This document shows, in pieces, positions 1-8,526 of a DNA stretch of 64,000 nt. Under the pieces are notes generated by a model. The model did not search any database. It was not told the DNA's origin and saw only the letters and a list, made by a program, of their open reading frames with translations. Both the position numbers and the translations under genes were made by a program. This stretch comes from Daejeonella sp. JGW-45 (GTDB lineage Bacteria > Bacteroidota > Bacteroidia > Sphingobacteriales > Sphingobacteriaceae): assembly GCF_029360805.1 (NCBI RefSeq), contig NZ_JARKNC010000001.1:434001-498000 (forward strand), read 5' to 3'. The number at the start of each line of letters is the position of its first letter. Position 1 is the stretch's first letter.

Positions 1-166
1 AAGGTTGGAACATACCACCCCAGCCCGCCCGGCTCGGCCCTACACGATCCTGAAGATAGCCGGCGATCTTTCTTTCCGCGAGGGTAGAATAGGCAGCAAC
101 ACCCAGGCTAACCGAAAAAATAACAGTTATTAAAATAAACTTCTCTATTACAAATGCTATTTCCAT
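1..166 (-). CDS. nuoH: NADH-quinone oxidoreductase subunit H, N-terminal part (cut by window edge)
   Basis: NuoH is a membrane subunit of respiratory complex I at the quinone-binding interface. Only about the first 55 codons are present; the gene runs off the left edge. The reading frame starts at the ATG whose complement is at 164-166, sharing one base with the nuoG stop (TGATG overlap), as expected in a translationally coupled nuo operon. The visible protein begins MEIAFVIEKF, continues as one hydrophobic helix and then reaches a segment with AERKIAGYLQDRVGPSRAG, the conserved first loop of NuoH that contacts quinone. Identification rests on this loop and on its place directly after nuoG. 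Confidence 0.9.
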   Translation of the reverse strand, partial: MEIAFVIEKFILITVIFSVSLGVAAYSTLAERKIAGYLQDRVGPSRAGWGGMFQP

Positions 167-1167
167 CAGATCTTGCTTGCTCTGTCAAATTCAATTTTGT
201 TGGCTTCAATTAGCGCCTGGTTCTGTTTAATAACCGGTAAGGGAAGCATTTCGTAGTGATTAGCCGAGATGACCGATGTATGTGCAATTTGCCGCGGTCC
301 CTCGATCACCCAATCGCTGGTGTTCTTGGTTTCAAAGCGGCAAGTATTGCAGATAAAATCTTCAACCTCGCCAAACTGATCTTTCCGGCCGGTAACACGA
401 AGAACTTCTTCGCCTTTATACCATAATGTTACCTTTCCCTTACAGGTAGGGCAATCTCTGTGAGCATCAACGGGTTTAGTAAACCATACCCGGTTTTTAA
501 AGCGGAAAGTCCTGTCGGTCAAAGCCCCTACCGGACAAACATCTATCACGTTACCAGAAAAATCATTATCAATAGCCTTCTCAATATAAGTTGAGATCTC
601 AGAAGCATCGCCGCGGCCTAAAATTCCATGCTGACGACCATCAGTAAGCTGATCAGCCACGTACACACACCGGTAACATAAAATGCAGCGGGTCATGTGG
701 AGTTGGATCTTATCTCCTATATCAATCCTCTCGAAAGTGCGTCGTTCAAATTCGTAACGGGTATTTGCCACCCCATGCTCATAAGAAAGATCCTGTAAAT
801 GGCATTCGCCAGCCTGATCACATACAGGGCAGTCCAGCGGGTGATTGATCAGCAATATTTCTACGACACCTTTACGGGCTTCAATCACTTCAGGTGAAGT
901 GATGTTCTGGACCTCCATACCATCCATTACACCGGTTCTGCAGGAAGCTACCAGCTTTGGCATCGGACGAGGATCTTTTTCAGATCCCTTACTTACCTTT
1001 ACAAGACAGGTACGGCATTTTCCGCCACTCCCCTCAAGCTTCGAATAATAACACATGGCAGGAGGTACAATATCCCCCCCGATTTGGCGAGCAGCATTTA
1101 ATATACTTGTACCCGGGTCGACATCAATGGTGATGCCGTCTATCGTTACTTTTACCTTTTCGCTCAT
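166..1167 (-). CDS. nuoG: NADH-quinone oxidoreductase subunit G, short form without molybdopterin domain
   Basis: Iron-sulfur subunit of the peripheral arm of complex I, passing electrons from NuoE/NuoF toward NuoB. At 333 aa it is far shorter than the roughly 900-aa enterobacterial NuoG. Visible cluster ligands: a [2Fe-2S] ferredoxin domain (Cys39, Cys51, Cys54, Cys76), the His-ligated [4Fe-4S] motif HPLDCPVCDQAGEC (His109, Cys113, Cys116, Cys122), a ferredoxin-type set Cys161/164/167 with Cys211, and a further Cys pair at 239/242 with 273/276 that marks the start of the normally following oxidoreductase domain. The protein then ends, so the large molybdopterin-like domain is absent. Overlaps nuoF by four bases and nuoH by one base. 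Confidence 0.93.
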   Translation of the reverse strand: MSEKVKVTIDGITIDVDPGTSILNAARQIGGDIVPPAMCYYSKLEGSGGKCRTCLVKVSKGSEKDPRPMPKLVASCRTGVMDGMEVQNITSPEVIEARKGVVEILLINHPLDCPVCDQAGECHLQDLSYEHGVANTRYEFERRTFERIDIGDKIQLHMTRCILCYRCVYVADQLTDGRQHGILGRGDASEISTYIEKAIDNDFSGNVIDVCPVGALTDRTFRFKNRVWFTKPVDAHRDCPTCKGKVTLWYKGEEVLRVTGRKDQFGEVEDFICNTCRFETKNTSDWVIEGPRQIAHTSVISANHYEMLPLPVIKQNQALIEANKIEFDRASKI

Positions 1168-2528
1168 TGACTTACCTCCTCTAACTTTGGCAGGGGATCG
1201 GCATATTTTGCTAAACCGTAATTTCGGTCCATTGCTTCTTTAGGGTTTGTTACATGCCATTCAAATTCATCCCTAAAATGGCGTATTGCACTGGCTACCG
1301 GCCAGGCAGCGGCATCACCCAAAGGACAGATTGTATTTCCTTCGATCTTCCTGGCAACATCGACCAACAGATCGATATCACTCATTTTTCCATGACCATA
1401 CTCAAGCCTGTGTAAAACCTTTTCCATCCATCCTGTGCCTTCGCGGCAAGGGGAACACTGACCGCAACTCTCATGATGATAAAAGCGCGCAAAGTTCCAG
1501 GTATTCCGGACGATACATTGATCCTCGTCAAATGCGATGAATCCACCTGAGCCCAACATGGAACCAGACTGGAAGCCGCCATCTGAAAGCGATTCATAAC
1601 TCATCAGGCGGGATTCGCCGTTTACAGTTTTAAGGCTAAGGTTAGCGGGCAGAATTGGCACTGATGATCCGCCGGCAACCACTGCCTTCAGTCTCTTGCC
1701 ATTGGCTATACCACCGCAATATTCGTCGGAGTAGATAAACTCTTCAACCGGAACTCCCAGATCGATCTCATAGACCCCTGGCTTATTCAGATTCCCCGAA
1801 GCCGAGATCAGCTTAGTACCTGTACTTCTTCCTATACCAATTTTTGCATATTCCTCTCCGCCATCATTGATGATCGGAACTACGGCCGCAATGGTTTCTA
1901 CGTTATTTACAACTGTTGGGCAGGCCCACACACCTGAGATCGCAGGAAATGGAGGCTTAATCCGGGGGTTGCCACGTTTTCCTTCAAGTGATTCAATCAA
2001 AGCGGTTTCCTCACCACAGATATAAGCACCACCACCCGGTTGTACGTATAATTCCAGGTCGTATCCAGTCCCCAGTATATTCTTTCCTAAAAACCCGGCA
2101 TTTTTTGCTTCCGCGATTGCCTTTTCAAGTATCCGTATTTGCGGCATCATTTCACCGCGCACGTATATATAGGAAGTTCTGGCACCCAGAGCAAAGCTGG
2201 AAACGATCATTCCCTCGATTAGAGCATGAGGTATGTATGTCATCAAATACCGGTCTTTAAAAGTTCCCGGTTCGGACTCATCTGCATTACACACCAGATA
2301 TCTTTCCTTCCCCTCAGGCTTGGCGAGGAAGCTCCATTTCATCCCCGTAGGAAAACCAGCGCCGCCACGGCCTCTGAGTCCTGATGTTTTTACCTCTTCA
2401 ACTATCGCATCAGGCGACATAGTCTTTAAAGCCTTCTCTACCGAACGGTAGCCGCCATGCTGACGATACACATCAAGGGTATTAATTCCCGGGACATTAA
2501 TATGCTCTAATAATAATTTACGCGCCAT
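1164..2528 (-). CDS. nuoF: NADH-quinone oxidoreductase subunit F (flavoprotein)
   Basis: NuoF binds NADH, FMN and one [4Fe-4S] cluster and is the electron entry point of complex I. I start it at the ATG ending at 2528 (MARKLLLEHINV, 454 aa), not at the ATG at 2585: the extra 19 residues would be encoded inside a heptad-repeat hairpin, and 454 aa is the usual NuoF length. Visible motifs are the glycine-rich GRGGAGFPTGMKW near residue 52 (NADH/FMN site), GAYICGEETALIESLEG, and the cluster ligands SCGQCSPCREG near residue 354 plus a Cys in NTICPLGD near 400. It follows nuoE after a 74-base gap that holds the hairpin. Confidence 0.95.
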   Translation of the reverse strand: MARKLLLEHINVPGINTLDVYRQHGGYRSVEKALKTMSPDAIVEEVKTSGLRGRGGAGFPTGMKWSFLAKPEGKERYLVCNADESEPGTFKDRYLMTYIPHALIEGMIVSSFALGARTSYIYVRGEMMPQIRILEKAIAEAKNAGFLGKNILGTGYDLELYVQPGGGAYICGEETALIESLEGKRGNPRIKPPFPAISGVWACPTVVNNVETIAAVVPIINDGGEEYAKIGIGRSTGTKLISASGNLNKPGVYEIDLGVPVEEFIYSDEYCGGIANGKRLKAVVAGGSSVPILPANLSLKTVNGESRLMSYESLSDGGFQSGSMLGSGGFIAFDEDQCIVRNTWNFARFYHHESCGQCSPCREGTGWMEKVLHRLEYGHGKMSDIDLLVDVARKIEGNTICPLGDAAAWPVASAIRHFRDEFEWHVTNPKEAMDRNYGLAKYADPLPKLEEVSQ

Positions 2529-2535
2529 CTTAACT

Positions 2536-2610
2536 AGATTTGAGATGTGAGAGATGAGATGTGAGAGATTATTCTCCTTTCTCATATCTCATATCTCATG
2601 TCTCATATCT
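2536..2610. repeat. Heptad-repeat hairpin A (nuoE/nuoF gap)
   Basis: The left arm 2536-2567 and right arm 2579-2610 are inverted copies, 26 of 32 positions complementary, with an 11-base loop. Each arm is itself a degenerate tandem 7-mer: TGAGATG/TGAGAGA on the left, TCTCATA/TCTCATG on the right. The right arm overlaps the last codons and stop of nuoE. Four of the six arm mismatches are transitions. There is no T-tract of the kind expected of a simple terminator. Confidence 0.85.
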
Positions 2611-3118
2611 TATTCTTCAAATCGTTTATTAACTGATCAACACTTTGTTCGGTCAGGTTTTCATAAAATGTATATTCAGGACCGATCTGTAAGACCGGTG
2701 CCATACCACATGCAGCCAGGCATTCTACGCCTCTCCAGCTAAATTTACCATCGGCGGTTACCTCGCCTTCTTTCACTCCTAGGGTCTTCTCAATATGATC
2801 CATGATCTTCTCAGCCCCAACAAGGCAGCATGGCCCGGTACGGCAAACCTCTAATACAAACTTACCCTGCGGACGCAGAAAGAACATTGTGTAAAAAGTA
2901 GCGACCTCGTATACTTCGATAGGCTTAATCTCAAGGTAGGCCGCGACCTTATCCATAGCCTCCGGGCTAACCCAGCCATATTCAGCCTGAACAAGATGCA
3001 GGATAGGCAATAAACCAGCCTTTTGCTTTCCGGCCGGATAACGGGTAACTATCTCATCGAACTGGCTTATAAGCGACGATGAAAATTCAATATCTTTCTG
3101 TTCAGTTACGCTAAGCAT
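2603..3118 (-). CDS. nuoE: NADH-quinone oxidoreductase subunit E
   Basis: Thioredoxin-fold [2Fe-2S] subunit that partners NuoF in the NADH dehydrogenase module of complex I. The 171-aa product matches the family length. Cluster ligands are visible as CRTGPCCLVGA followed by ECLAACGMAP (a C-x4-C and C-x3-C arrangement). The helical N-terminal domain contains KQKAGLLPILHLVQAEYGW, typical of NuoE. The start overlaps the end of nuoD by eight bases. The last codons and stop lie inside hairpin A, so the repeat defines the 3' end of this reading frame. Confidence 0.95.
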   Translation of the reverse strand: MLSVTEQKDIEFSSSLISQFDEIVTRYPAGKQKAGLLPILHLVQAEYGWVSPEAMDKVAAYLEIKPIEVYEVATFYTMFFLRPQGKFVLEVCRTGPCCLVGAEKIMDHIEKTLGVKEGEVTADGKFSWRGVECLAACGMAPVLQIGPEYTFYENLTEQSVDQLINDLKNKI

Positions 3119-4322
3119 CTAATTCTCCTGCAATTACGTTCAAACTACTCATATTAATGATAGCATCAGACAATAACATACCCGCGCTCATAGGAGCATA
3201 CATCTGATAATTAATGAAACTTGGTCTGCGGAAATGCAACCTGTAAGGTGATCTTCCGCCATCATTGACTAAATAAAAGCCCAGTTCGCCGTTACCTCCT
3301 TCAACCGCGTGATAGACTTCGGTCTTTGGAGTTTCAATCTCTCCCATCACAATTTTGAAGTGATAAATAAGGGCTTCCATATTATTGTAAACCTCTTCTT
3401 TTGGAGGCAAATAAAATTCCGGCACATCGGCATGGAAAATACCTTTGGGCTCTTTTTCTAATTTATCAAGTGCCTGTTGAATGATACGCAAGCTTTGCCA
3501 CATCTCTTCATTTCGTACGATAAAGCGATCGTATACATCCCCTGTTGTGCCAACCGGAATATCAAAATCGAAATCCTGATAGGACGAATAAGGTTCGTTA
3601 ACACGTACATCATAATCAACGCCGGTTGCACGAAGTATAGGGCCACTCCAGCTATAGTTCAATGCTACTTCCGGATCAACCGCGGCTACACCTGAGGTAC
3701 GTTCAATAAAGATCCGGTTACGGTTAAACAGGGTTTCAAATTCTTTAAGTATGGGCGGGAACTTTTCCAGGAACTTTCTGATCTTGGCGAAAGCTATGTC
3801 GTTGAAATCACGTTCAAATCCACCGATACGCCCGATATTGGTGGTTAAACGCGCGCCACAGATCTCCTCGTATATTTCATAAATATGCTCCCGCTCCTCC
3901 ATCAGGTAAAGGAATCCGGAAAATGCCCCTGTATCCACCCCAAGAATTCCATTACAGATAAGATGGTCGGAGATACGCGCCAGTTCCATCACAATCACCC
4001 GCAGGTAGTCAACGCGTTTAGGTGTCTCTATATTAAGAAGCTTCTCCACCGTCATGTGCCATCCCATATTGTTAATCGGGGACGAACAATAGTTCATACG
4101 GTCGGTAAGAGGTGTGATCTGGTAGAACGGTCTGTGCTCGGCTATTTTTTCAAATGCCCGGTGGATATAACCTATCGTAGAAACCCCGCTCACAATACGC
4201 TCGCCGTCCATTTCCAGAACGTTCTGAAACACACCATGTGTTGCGGGGTGCGTAGGACCAAGATTTAAGGTAATGGTTTCCTTCTGAGGATCGCTATCTG
4301 TAAGTATTGGCTGGTTTATCAT
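3111..4322 (-). CDS. nuoD: NADH-quinone oxidoreductase subunit D
   Basis: The 49-kDa-type subunit of complex I that forms the quinone pocket together with NuoB. The 403-aa length is normal. The signature LNLGPTHPATHGVF lies near residue 20, followed by ISTIGYIHRAFEK-like and MNYCSSPINNMGW segments that carry conserved quinone-site residues (the His of THPATHG and the Tyr of the MNYCS segment). It is a separate gene from nuoC, which overlaps it by four bases, unlike the fused nuoCD of enterobacteria. The last eight bases overlap nuoE, so translation is probably coupled. Confidence 0.96.
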   Translation of the reverse strand: MINQPILTDSDPQKETITLNLGPTHPATHGVFQNVLEMDGERIVSGVSTIGYIHRAFEKIAEHRPFYQITPLTDRMNYCSSPINNMGWHMTVEKLLNIETPKRVDYLRVIVMELARISDHLICNGILGVDTGAFSGFLYLMEEREHIYEIYEEICGARLTTNIGRIGGFERDFNDIAFAKIRKFLEKFPPILKEFETLFNRNRIFIERTSGVAAVDPEVALNYSWSGPILRATGVDYDVRVNEPYSSYQDFDFDIPVGTTGDVYDRFIVRNEEMWQSLRIIQQALDKLEKEPKGIFHADVPEFYLPPKEEVYNNMEALIYHFKIVMGEIETPKTEVYHAVEGGNGELGFYLVNDGGRSPYRLHFRRPSFINYQMYAPMSAGMLLSDAIINMSSLNVIAGELDA

Positions 4323-4822
4323 CTTCCGAAGAAATAATCCTTTTTATCAACGCGGTTTGGATCTTCAAGAGGATATTCTCTTCTCATTGGAAACACCGTC
4401 ATTTCATCTACATTTAAAATTCTCACCAGGTTAGGGTGGCCTTCGAATATGATCCCGAAGAAATCATACGTTTCGCGTTCCATCCAGTTAGCACCTTCCC
4501 ATAAGGTTGTAGCCGTGGGTATTACCGGGTTGTCCCCGTCAATGAATACCTTTATCCTGACACGAACATTATTCTGAAGGCTGTGAAGGTGATAAACAAC
4601 CCCGATAGATAATGCCTGATCCGGAAAATGAATACCTGTAATATCCGTCAGGTAATTAAACCTTAGGTCGCCATCTTCTTTAAGAAAGCGAAGTACTTCA
4701 TGTATATTTTCAGCAGTAGTTTCAAATGTCAGCAGACCAAACGGCTCTGAGGGAACCGATATCCTCTCACCAAAACGAGAGGTCAAACTCTGAACTACTT
4801 GCTGATTATTTAATTTGCCCAT
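4319..4822 (-). CDS. nuoC: NADH-quinone oxidoreductase subunit C
   Basis: The 30-kDa-type subunit of complex I, a structural partner of NuoD in the quinone module, 167 aa. The signature block near residues 110-155 reads as ANWMERETYDFFGIIFEGHP followed by RRIL/RVNVDE-like residues and MRREYPLEDP. It begins at an ATG that shares one base with the nuoB stop (TAATG) and overlaps nuoD by four bases. No cofactor is expected in this subunit and none is seen. Confidence 0.95.
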   Translation of the reverse strand: MGKLNNQQVVQSLTSRFGERISVPSEPFGLLTFETTAENIHEVLRFLKEDGDLRFNYLTDITGIHFPDQALSIGVVYHLHSLQNNVRVRIKVFIDGDNPVIPTATTLWEGANWMERETYDFFGIIFEGHPNLVRILNVDEMTVFPMRREYPLEDPNRVDKKDYFFGR

Positions 4823-5364
4823 TACTGGATGCCGTATCTGTTTAATAATTCCTTGTATTCCGGCGATTCCCTTCGGCGAAGGGACTCGTTCTTTACAAGC
4901 TCCTGTATTTTATTAAAACCGTCTATGATAGCTTCTGGCCGTGGCGGACAACCCGGTACATATACGTCTACCGGAATGATCTCATCAATTCCTTGCATCA
5001 CAGAATATGTATCAAATATGCCTCCGCTGCTTGCACAGGCACCCACTGCGATAACCCAGCGCGGTTCTGCCATCTGAAGATATACTTGTTTAAGAACCGG
5101 TCCCATTTTCTTGGCTATTGTACCCATTACCATCAACAGATCCGCCTGGCGGGGCGAAAAGCTGGGTCTTTCGGAACCAAACCTTGCAAAGTCATAATGA
5201 GAGCCCATTGTGGCCATAAATTCAATACCACAGCATGATGTAGCAAAAGGCAGCGGCCACAATGAATGTGAACGCGCCAAGCCTACTACTTTATCCATAG
5301 ATGTTGCAAAGAACCCTGATCCTTCTATACCCGGAGGGGCCTCTACCATTTTTACATCAGTCAT
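4822..5364 (-). CDS. nuoB: NADH-quinone oxidoreductase subunit B
   Basis: Carries the terminal [4Fe-4S] cluster N2 that reduces quinone in complex I. The 180-aa protein shows the expected ligands: the adjacent pair in ATSCCGIEF, one in VGACASSGG and one in [10 protein letters not shown]. It is coupled to nuoC by a one-base overlap and follows nuoA after a 104-base gap in which I see no further gene. Start at [10 protein letters not shown] is supported by the lack of upstream coding character. Confidence 0.96.
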   Translation of the reverse strand: MTDVKMVEAPPGIEGSGFFATSMDKVVGLARSHSLWPLPFATSCCGIEFMATMGSHYDFARFGSERPSFSPRQADLLMVMGTIAKKMGPVLKQVYLQMAEPRWVIAVGACASSGGIFDTYSVMQGIDEIIPVDVYVPGCPPRPEAIIDGFNKIQELVKNESLRRRESPEYKELLNRYGIQ

Positions 5365-5468
5365 AATCTTTCAAACGAAACCTAATCTTAACCAGCCGTA
5401 TTGAGCCGCAAAATTAAGAAATTTAAAGTTTTCAATTAGTTAAACCATTATTTAGAAACAGTCTAACC

Positions 5469-5840
5469 TTAATCCCAGTCGAGAGCTTTCTTCTTAATTA
5501 TATAAATGAAGCCTGCCAACAGGGTACCCATGAAAATGAACATTTCAATCAAACCATTAACTCCAAAATCACGAAAGTTAACAGCCCAGGGGTACATAAA
5601 AATTACTTCTATATCGAAAAGAACAAATAAAATCGCGACAAGGAAATATTTTATAGAAAAGGGCTGCCTCGCATCGCCGACAGATTTGATACCGGATTCG
5701 AACGCAACTAATTTATCGCCGGTCTTACGTTTAGGCCCGACAAGATGTGTAATGGTCATTGTCAGCGCTACAAAACCAAAGGCAACCAGCATTTGAAAGA
5801 TTATCGGCAGGTAATTTACTGCGGTACTTTGTGCTTCCAT
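5469..5840 (-). CDS. nuoA: NADH-quinone oxidoreductase subunit A
   Basis: First gene of the operon, a small membrane subunit of complex I. The 123-aa product has three predicted membrane helices (about residues 10-30, 63-83 and 92-112). It also has the family signature around residues 45-80: KLVAFESGIKS, then FSIKYFLVAILFVLFDIEV, which contains the conserved acidic residues of the loop and second helix. A good promoter lies directly upstream, so nuoA leads the transcript. Confidence 0.95.
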   Translation of the reverse strand: MEAQSTAVNYLPIIFQMLVAFGFVALTMTITHLVGPKRKTGDKLVAFESGIKSVGDARQPFSIKYFLVAILFVLFDIEVIFMYPWAVNFRDFGVNGLIEMFIFMGTLLAGFIYIIKKKALDWD

Positions 5841-5857
5841 TTTCTATAATTATGCCG

Positions 5858-5887
5858 CAAAGATAAATAAAAAAGAGCCCTAAACAA
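5858..5887 (-). promoter_or_regulatory. Promoter of the nuo operon
   Basis: On the minus strand a -33-type TTG (complement of 5885-5887) is followed after 19 bases by TATCTTTG (complement of 5858-5865), a full match to the Bacteroidota -7 consensus TAnnTTTG. The predicted start leaves a leader of about 12 bases before nuoA. The -33 element lies inside the terminator hairpin of the upstream TPR gene's neighbourhood, so the two signals overlap. Confidence 0.75.
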
Positions 5888-5901
5888 TGTTTAGAGCTCT
5901 T
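5873..5901 (-). terminator. Intergenic terminator hairpin between the TPR gene and nuoA
   Basis: An imperfect inverted repeat AAGAGC..CTAAAC / GTTTAG.GCTCTT with a short loop, followed on the minus strand by TTTTTTATTT. It sits 22 bases after the stop of the TPR gene, so it most simply ends the tonB-locus transcript just before the nuo promoter. Confidence 0.8.
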
Positions 5902-5922
5902 CTTAATTATCTAACTAATTTT

Positions 5923-7602
5923 TTACTTACTCCCGCCGATAGCTTTTATAGCTTGCTGGGCCGTGGTGTTATTGGGATCTAAGGCAAGTACTTTATCAAA
6001 GTATTCCTTCGCCTTGGCATTATCACCATCACGTCTCGCAGCAACTGATCCTAAATAAGTGTATGCCTGAACCAGATTCGTTCCATTTGCTGCAGCCAGC
6101 TCTGGTTTTTCCACAGTAACCAGGTTCACATATTTCTCATAGAACGGAACTGCAAGGCCTTTCTCATCTTCCGGACCGTCCAACAACCGATTAATCCGCC
6201 CTCTATACAACCAGCCCTGATGGGTAGTTGGCGCACGCTGCACCAGATAACTAAAGGCACTGTCCGCTTTCACCAACAGATCGTTTGACGGATTCTGCTC
6301 TGCAGCCTTCTTAGCCCCATAATCGAAATAATATGATGACCCCAGGTAGAAATAATCCAATAGAGCAACATCCGGGTTTTTCATAGCGATCTCGTAAGCT
6401 TTAGCCGCTTCTTCGTATTTCCTTGCTTTATATAAAGCCAGGGCGATCTCACTCATAACTTCAGCATTGGTTGAATCCATTTCAACTGCTTTAGTTATGT
6501 TAGCCATTCCTTCATCTAACTGAGTGGTGTCTTTCATCTGAGCTCTGCCCAGGTAAAGATAATCCTGTGAGATTATACGCGCAGGTTCAACCTTTGCCAT
6601 GAAATCTTTCAGTGCCTGAGCACTGGCAGCGTAGTTTCCGTTCTCAAAAGAAGAATAAGCCAGGTATCGCAAAACTCTGGCATTTGCCTTTTCAAGCTTT
6701 GCCATCTCATTAGCCTCAGCTTCAAGAGCTTTGAAATCTTTAGCTAAATACAAGAAGTCAGCATGGCGTAAACGCGAATCCAAAGATCTGTCTGTAAGGT
6801 CCATGTACTTCTCGTAATTTTCAAGCGCCTGTTTTATACGGCCTTCATACTCTTTTTGGGATGACCATGCCCATGCCTGATAGGCTTCAGCACGCTCCCT
6901 GTAAGCAGGGCCGTAATTAGCATCCAATGCGATGACCTTGTTATACTCCTCTATGGCTTCAGGATAGGCTTTAGAAAGCTTATTGATCTTTCCAAGCTCA
7001 ACCAATGATCTGATCAGGGTTTTGTCCAGATCATAAGCTGTCCTATATGCGCTGAAAGCCTCGCTATTTTTCATTTGTGCACGATACGCGTCTCCAAGAG
7101 CCAGGAATACCTGAGCATCCTTCTCATCTAAAGCCTTTGCCTTTTCAAGATGCGTCAATGCTTCGGGAATTTTTGGTACAGCTGCATAAGTATAAGCTTT
7201 ACCAATGTAAAGATCTGTTACGTGATCCTTTCTCTTTGTTAACTCCAGTGCTTTATCAAAGTTCGCTTTCGGATTTCCCTTTTTTGCAAGCTCCACAGCC
7301 CCAAGACCGACGTAATTAAGAGCAAACTCTGCGTCTGCCGCAATGCCTTTGTCGAACGATGCCTTAGCTGAGTCAATGTAATCAGGTCTCTGGTTAATAG
7401 GACTGGTTGTAAGGTAAAGGTTACCTAATACAAAAAAGTTCTCTGGGTTTGTCGGTTGAGAAGTGGTCAACGTTTTTAATAAGGCTTTACCTTTCTGGTA
7501 CTGCTCAGCATCAATAGCTTTCCGAGCATCGGCCAAGCTCTGAGCAAAAACTGCTGAACCCACTAACATCAACCCGAGGGTTATCTTAACTGCCTTGTTC
7601 AT
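5923..7602 (-). CDS. Secreted or periplasmic TPR-repeat protein of the TonB locus
   Basis: A 559-aa protein with an N-terminal signal peptide (MNKAVKITLGLMLVGSAVFAQ) and tetratricopeptide repeats over almost the whole length. Repeats such as NPENFFVLGNLYL, AQVFLALGDAYRA, GPAYRERAEAYQA and PTTHQGWLYRGRI mark successive helical pairs. TPR domains mediate protein contacts, and no catalytic motif is visible. It is the last gene of the exbB-exbD-exbD-tonB-PstS cluster, 22 bases after the PstS-like gene, and is followed by a terminator. A role in assembling or tuning the Ton machinery is an inference from this conserved order, not something the sequence proves. Confidence 0.85.
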   Translation of the reverse strand: MNKAVKITLGLMLVGSAVFAQSLADARKAIDAEQYQKGKALLKTLTTSQPTNPENFFVLGNLYLTTSPINQRPDYIDSAKASFDKGIAADAEFALNYVGLGAVELAKKGNPKANFDKALELTKRKDHVTDLYIGKAYTYAAVPKIPEALTHLEKAKALDEKDAQVFLALGDAYRAQMKNSEAFSAYRTAYDLDKTLIRSLVELGKINKLSKAYPEAIEEYNKVIALDANYGPAYRERAEAYQAWAWSSQKEYEGRIKQALENYEKYMDLTDRSLDSRLRHADFLYLAKDFKALEAEANEMAKLEKANARVLRYLAYSSFENGNYAASAQALKDFMAKVEPARIISQDYLYLGRAQMKDTTQLDEGMANITKAVEMDSTNAEVMSEIALALYKARKYEEAAKAYEIAMKNPDVALLDYFYLGSSYYFDYGAKKAAEQNPSNDLLVKADSAFSYLVQRAPTTHQGWLYRGRINRLLDGPEDEKGLAVPFYEKYVNLVTVEKPELAAANGTNLVQAYTYLGSVAARRDGDNAKAKEYFDKVLALDPNNTTAQQAIKAIGGSK

Positions 7603-7624
7603 TATGTTTGAATTTAAATTTAAC

Positions 7625-8524
7625 TTACTTAATTATATTAATCTCACGCGGAGGTATACTATCTGGTAACAGTCCCGATTTTAGTACGATCCTTTGTCCG
7701 CGTTCTCCAGCGATAAAAGATGCAAAACCTGTGCCCAAACCAGGGCCGCCTTCGCAATTAATTATATACAAAGATCTCAAAAGCGGATATACCCCTAAAG
7801 CTATATCGTTCTGAAAAGGTCTATAATATGCGTCAGATCCGGGCTTACCCTGCACGTTCTTAACACCCAATATTTTCAATGAACCAACCTGCTCTTCCAA
7901 TTCCACAGGTGGTTGAACTATCCAGTTAACTCCAACAACTCCAATCGTTCCTGGATTGTCATAAACGTATTTAATGACTTCTGGATTCGTTTTGAGCGCG
8001 TAAACTCCCTTAGCGGGAAGTTCTTTAACGCCGGCCAGCTCTTTAAAGTATCTGACGGTACTTGAATTCGCATTATCGAAAACCAGATTCCCCAATCTTG
8101 AACTCTCACCTTTCAACACTCTTATAATGTCTTCGACCGTTGCGGTTGTGTCCTTAACTGAATTATGAGTTATAAGCGCAATGCCGTCAACAGCAAACCG
8201 ATTTACCCTAATTTTGATCTTTCTACTTTCAAAATGCTTGCGTTCACTATCTGTTAACTCACGTGACAGGATGGCTACTTGTGCCGTATCATCCATGAAC
8301 GCGTTAATGAGCTCGTTCTCGGATTTCAGAACCAGGTTAAGTTTCGCATCGGGATAGGTACTTTCAAATACATAGGTCTGATCTTCAATGATCGGAGCCA
8401 ACGATTCGTCCACTAATAATACCTCGGTGCCGCTGGTATATGTTTGCACTTCCGCAGTTTTCTGCTGGCACGAGCTCACAGTAACTGCAAACACTAGTAT
8501 AAAGAAAGATCTTAACCTAAACAT
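7625..8524 (-). CDS. PstS-like substrate-binding lipoprotein
   Basis: A 299-aa lipoprotein: the N-terminus MFRLRSFFILVFAVTVSSCQ ends in a lipobox, so the mature protein would begin at Cys19. The rest resembles PstS/SBP_bac family periplasmic binding proteins, with ILSRELTDSERKHFE, a DNANSSTVRYFKEL segment and VGVVGVNWI. No Pst permease or ATPase genes are nearby; the neighbours are TonB, ExbD and a TPR protein. That argues it is an accessory of the Ton system or a solute sensor rather than a classic phosphate ABC receptor. Substrate unknown. Confidence 0.75.
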   Translation of the reverse strand: MFRLRSFFILVFAVTVSSCQQKTAEVQTYTSGTEVLLVDESLAPIIEDQTYVFESTYPDAKLNLVLKSENELINAFMDDTAQVAILSRELTDSERKHFESRKIKIRVNRFAVDGIALITHNSVKDTTATVEDIIRVLKGESSRLGNLVFDNANSSTVRYFKELAGVKELPAKGVYALKTNPEVIKYVYDNPGTIGVVGVNWIVQPPVELEEQVGSLKILGVKNVQGKPGSDAYYRPFQNDIALGVYPLLRSLYIINCEGGPGLGTGFASFIAGERGQRIVLKSGLLPDSIPPREINIIK

Positions 8525-8526
8525 AC

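Noticed and set aside
2529-2585. 19-residue N-terminal extension of NuoF
   Set aside because: The extension is encoded by heptad hairpin A and is not like any NuoF; the internal ATG gives the normal length.
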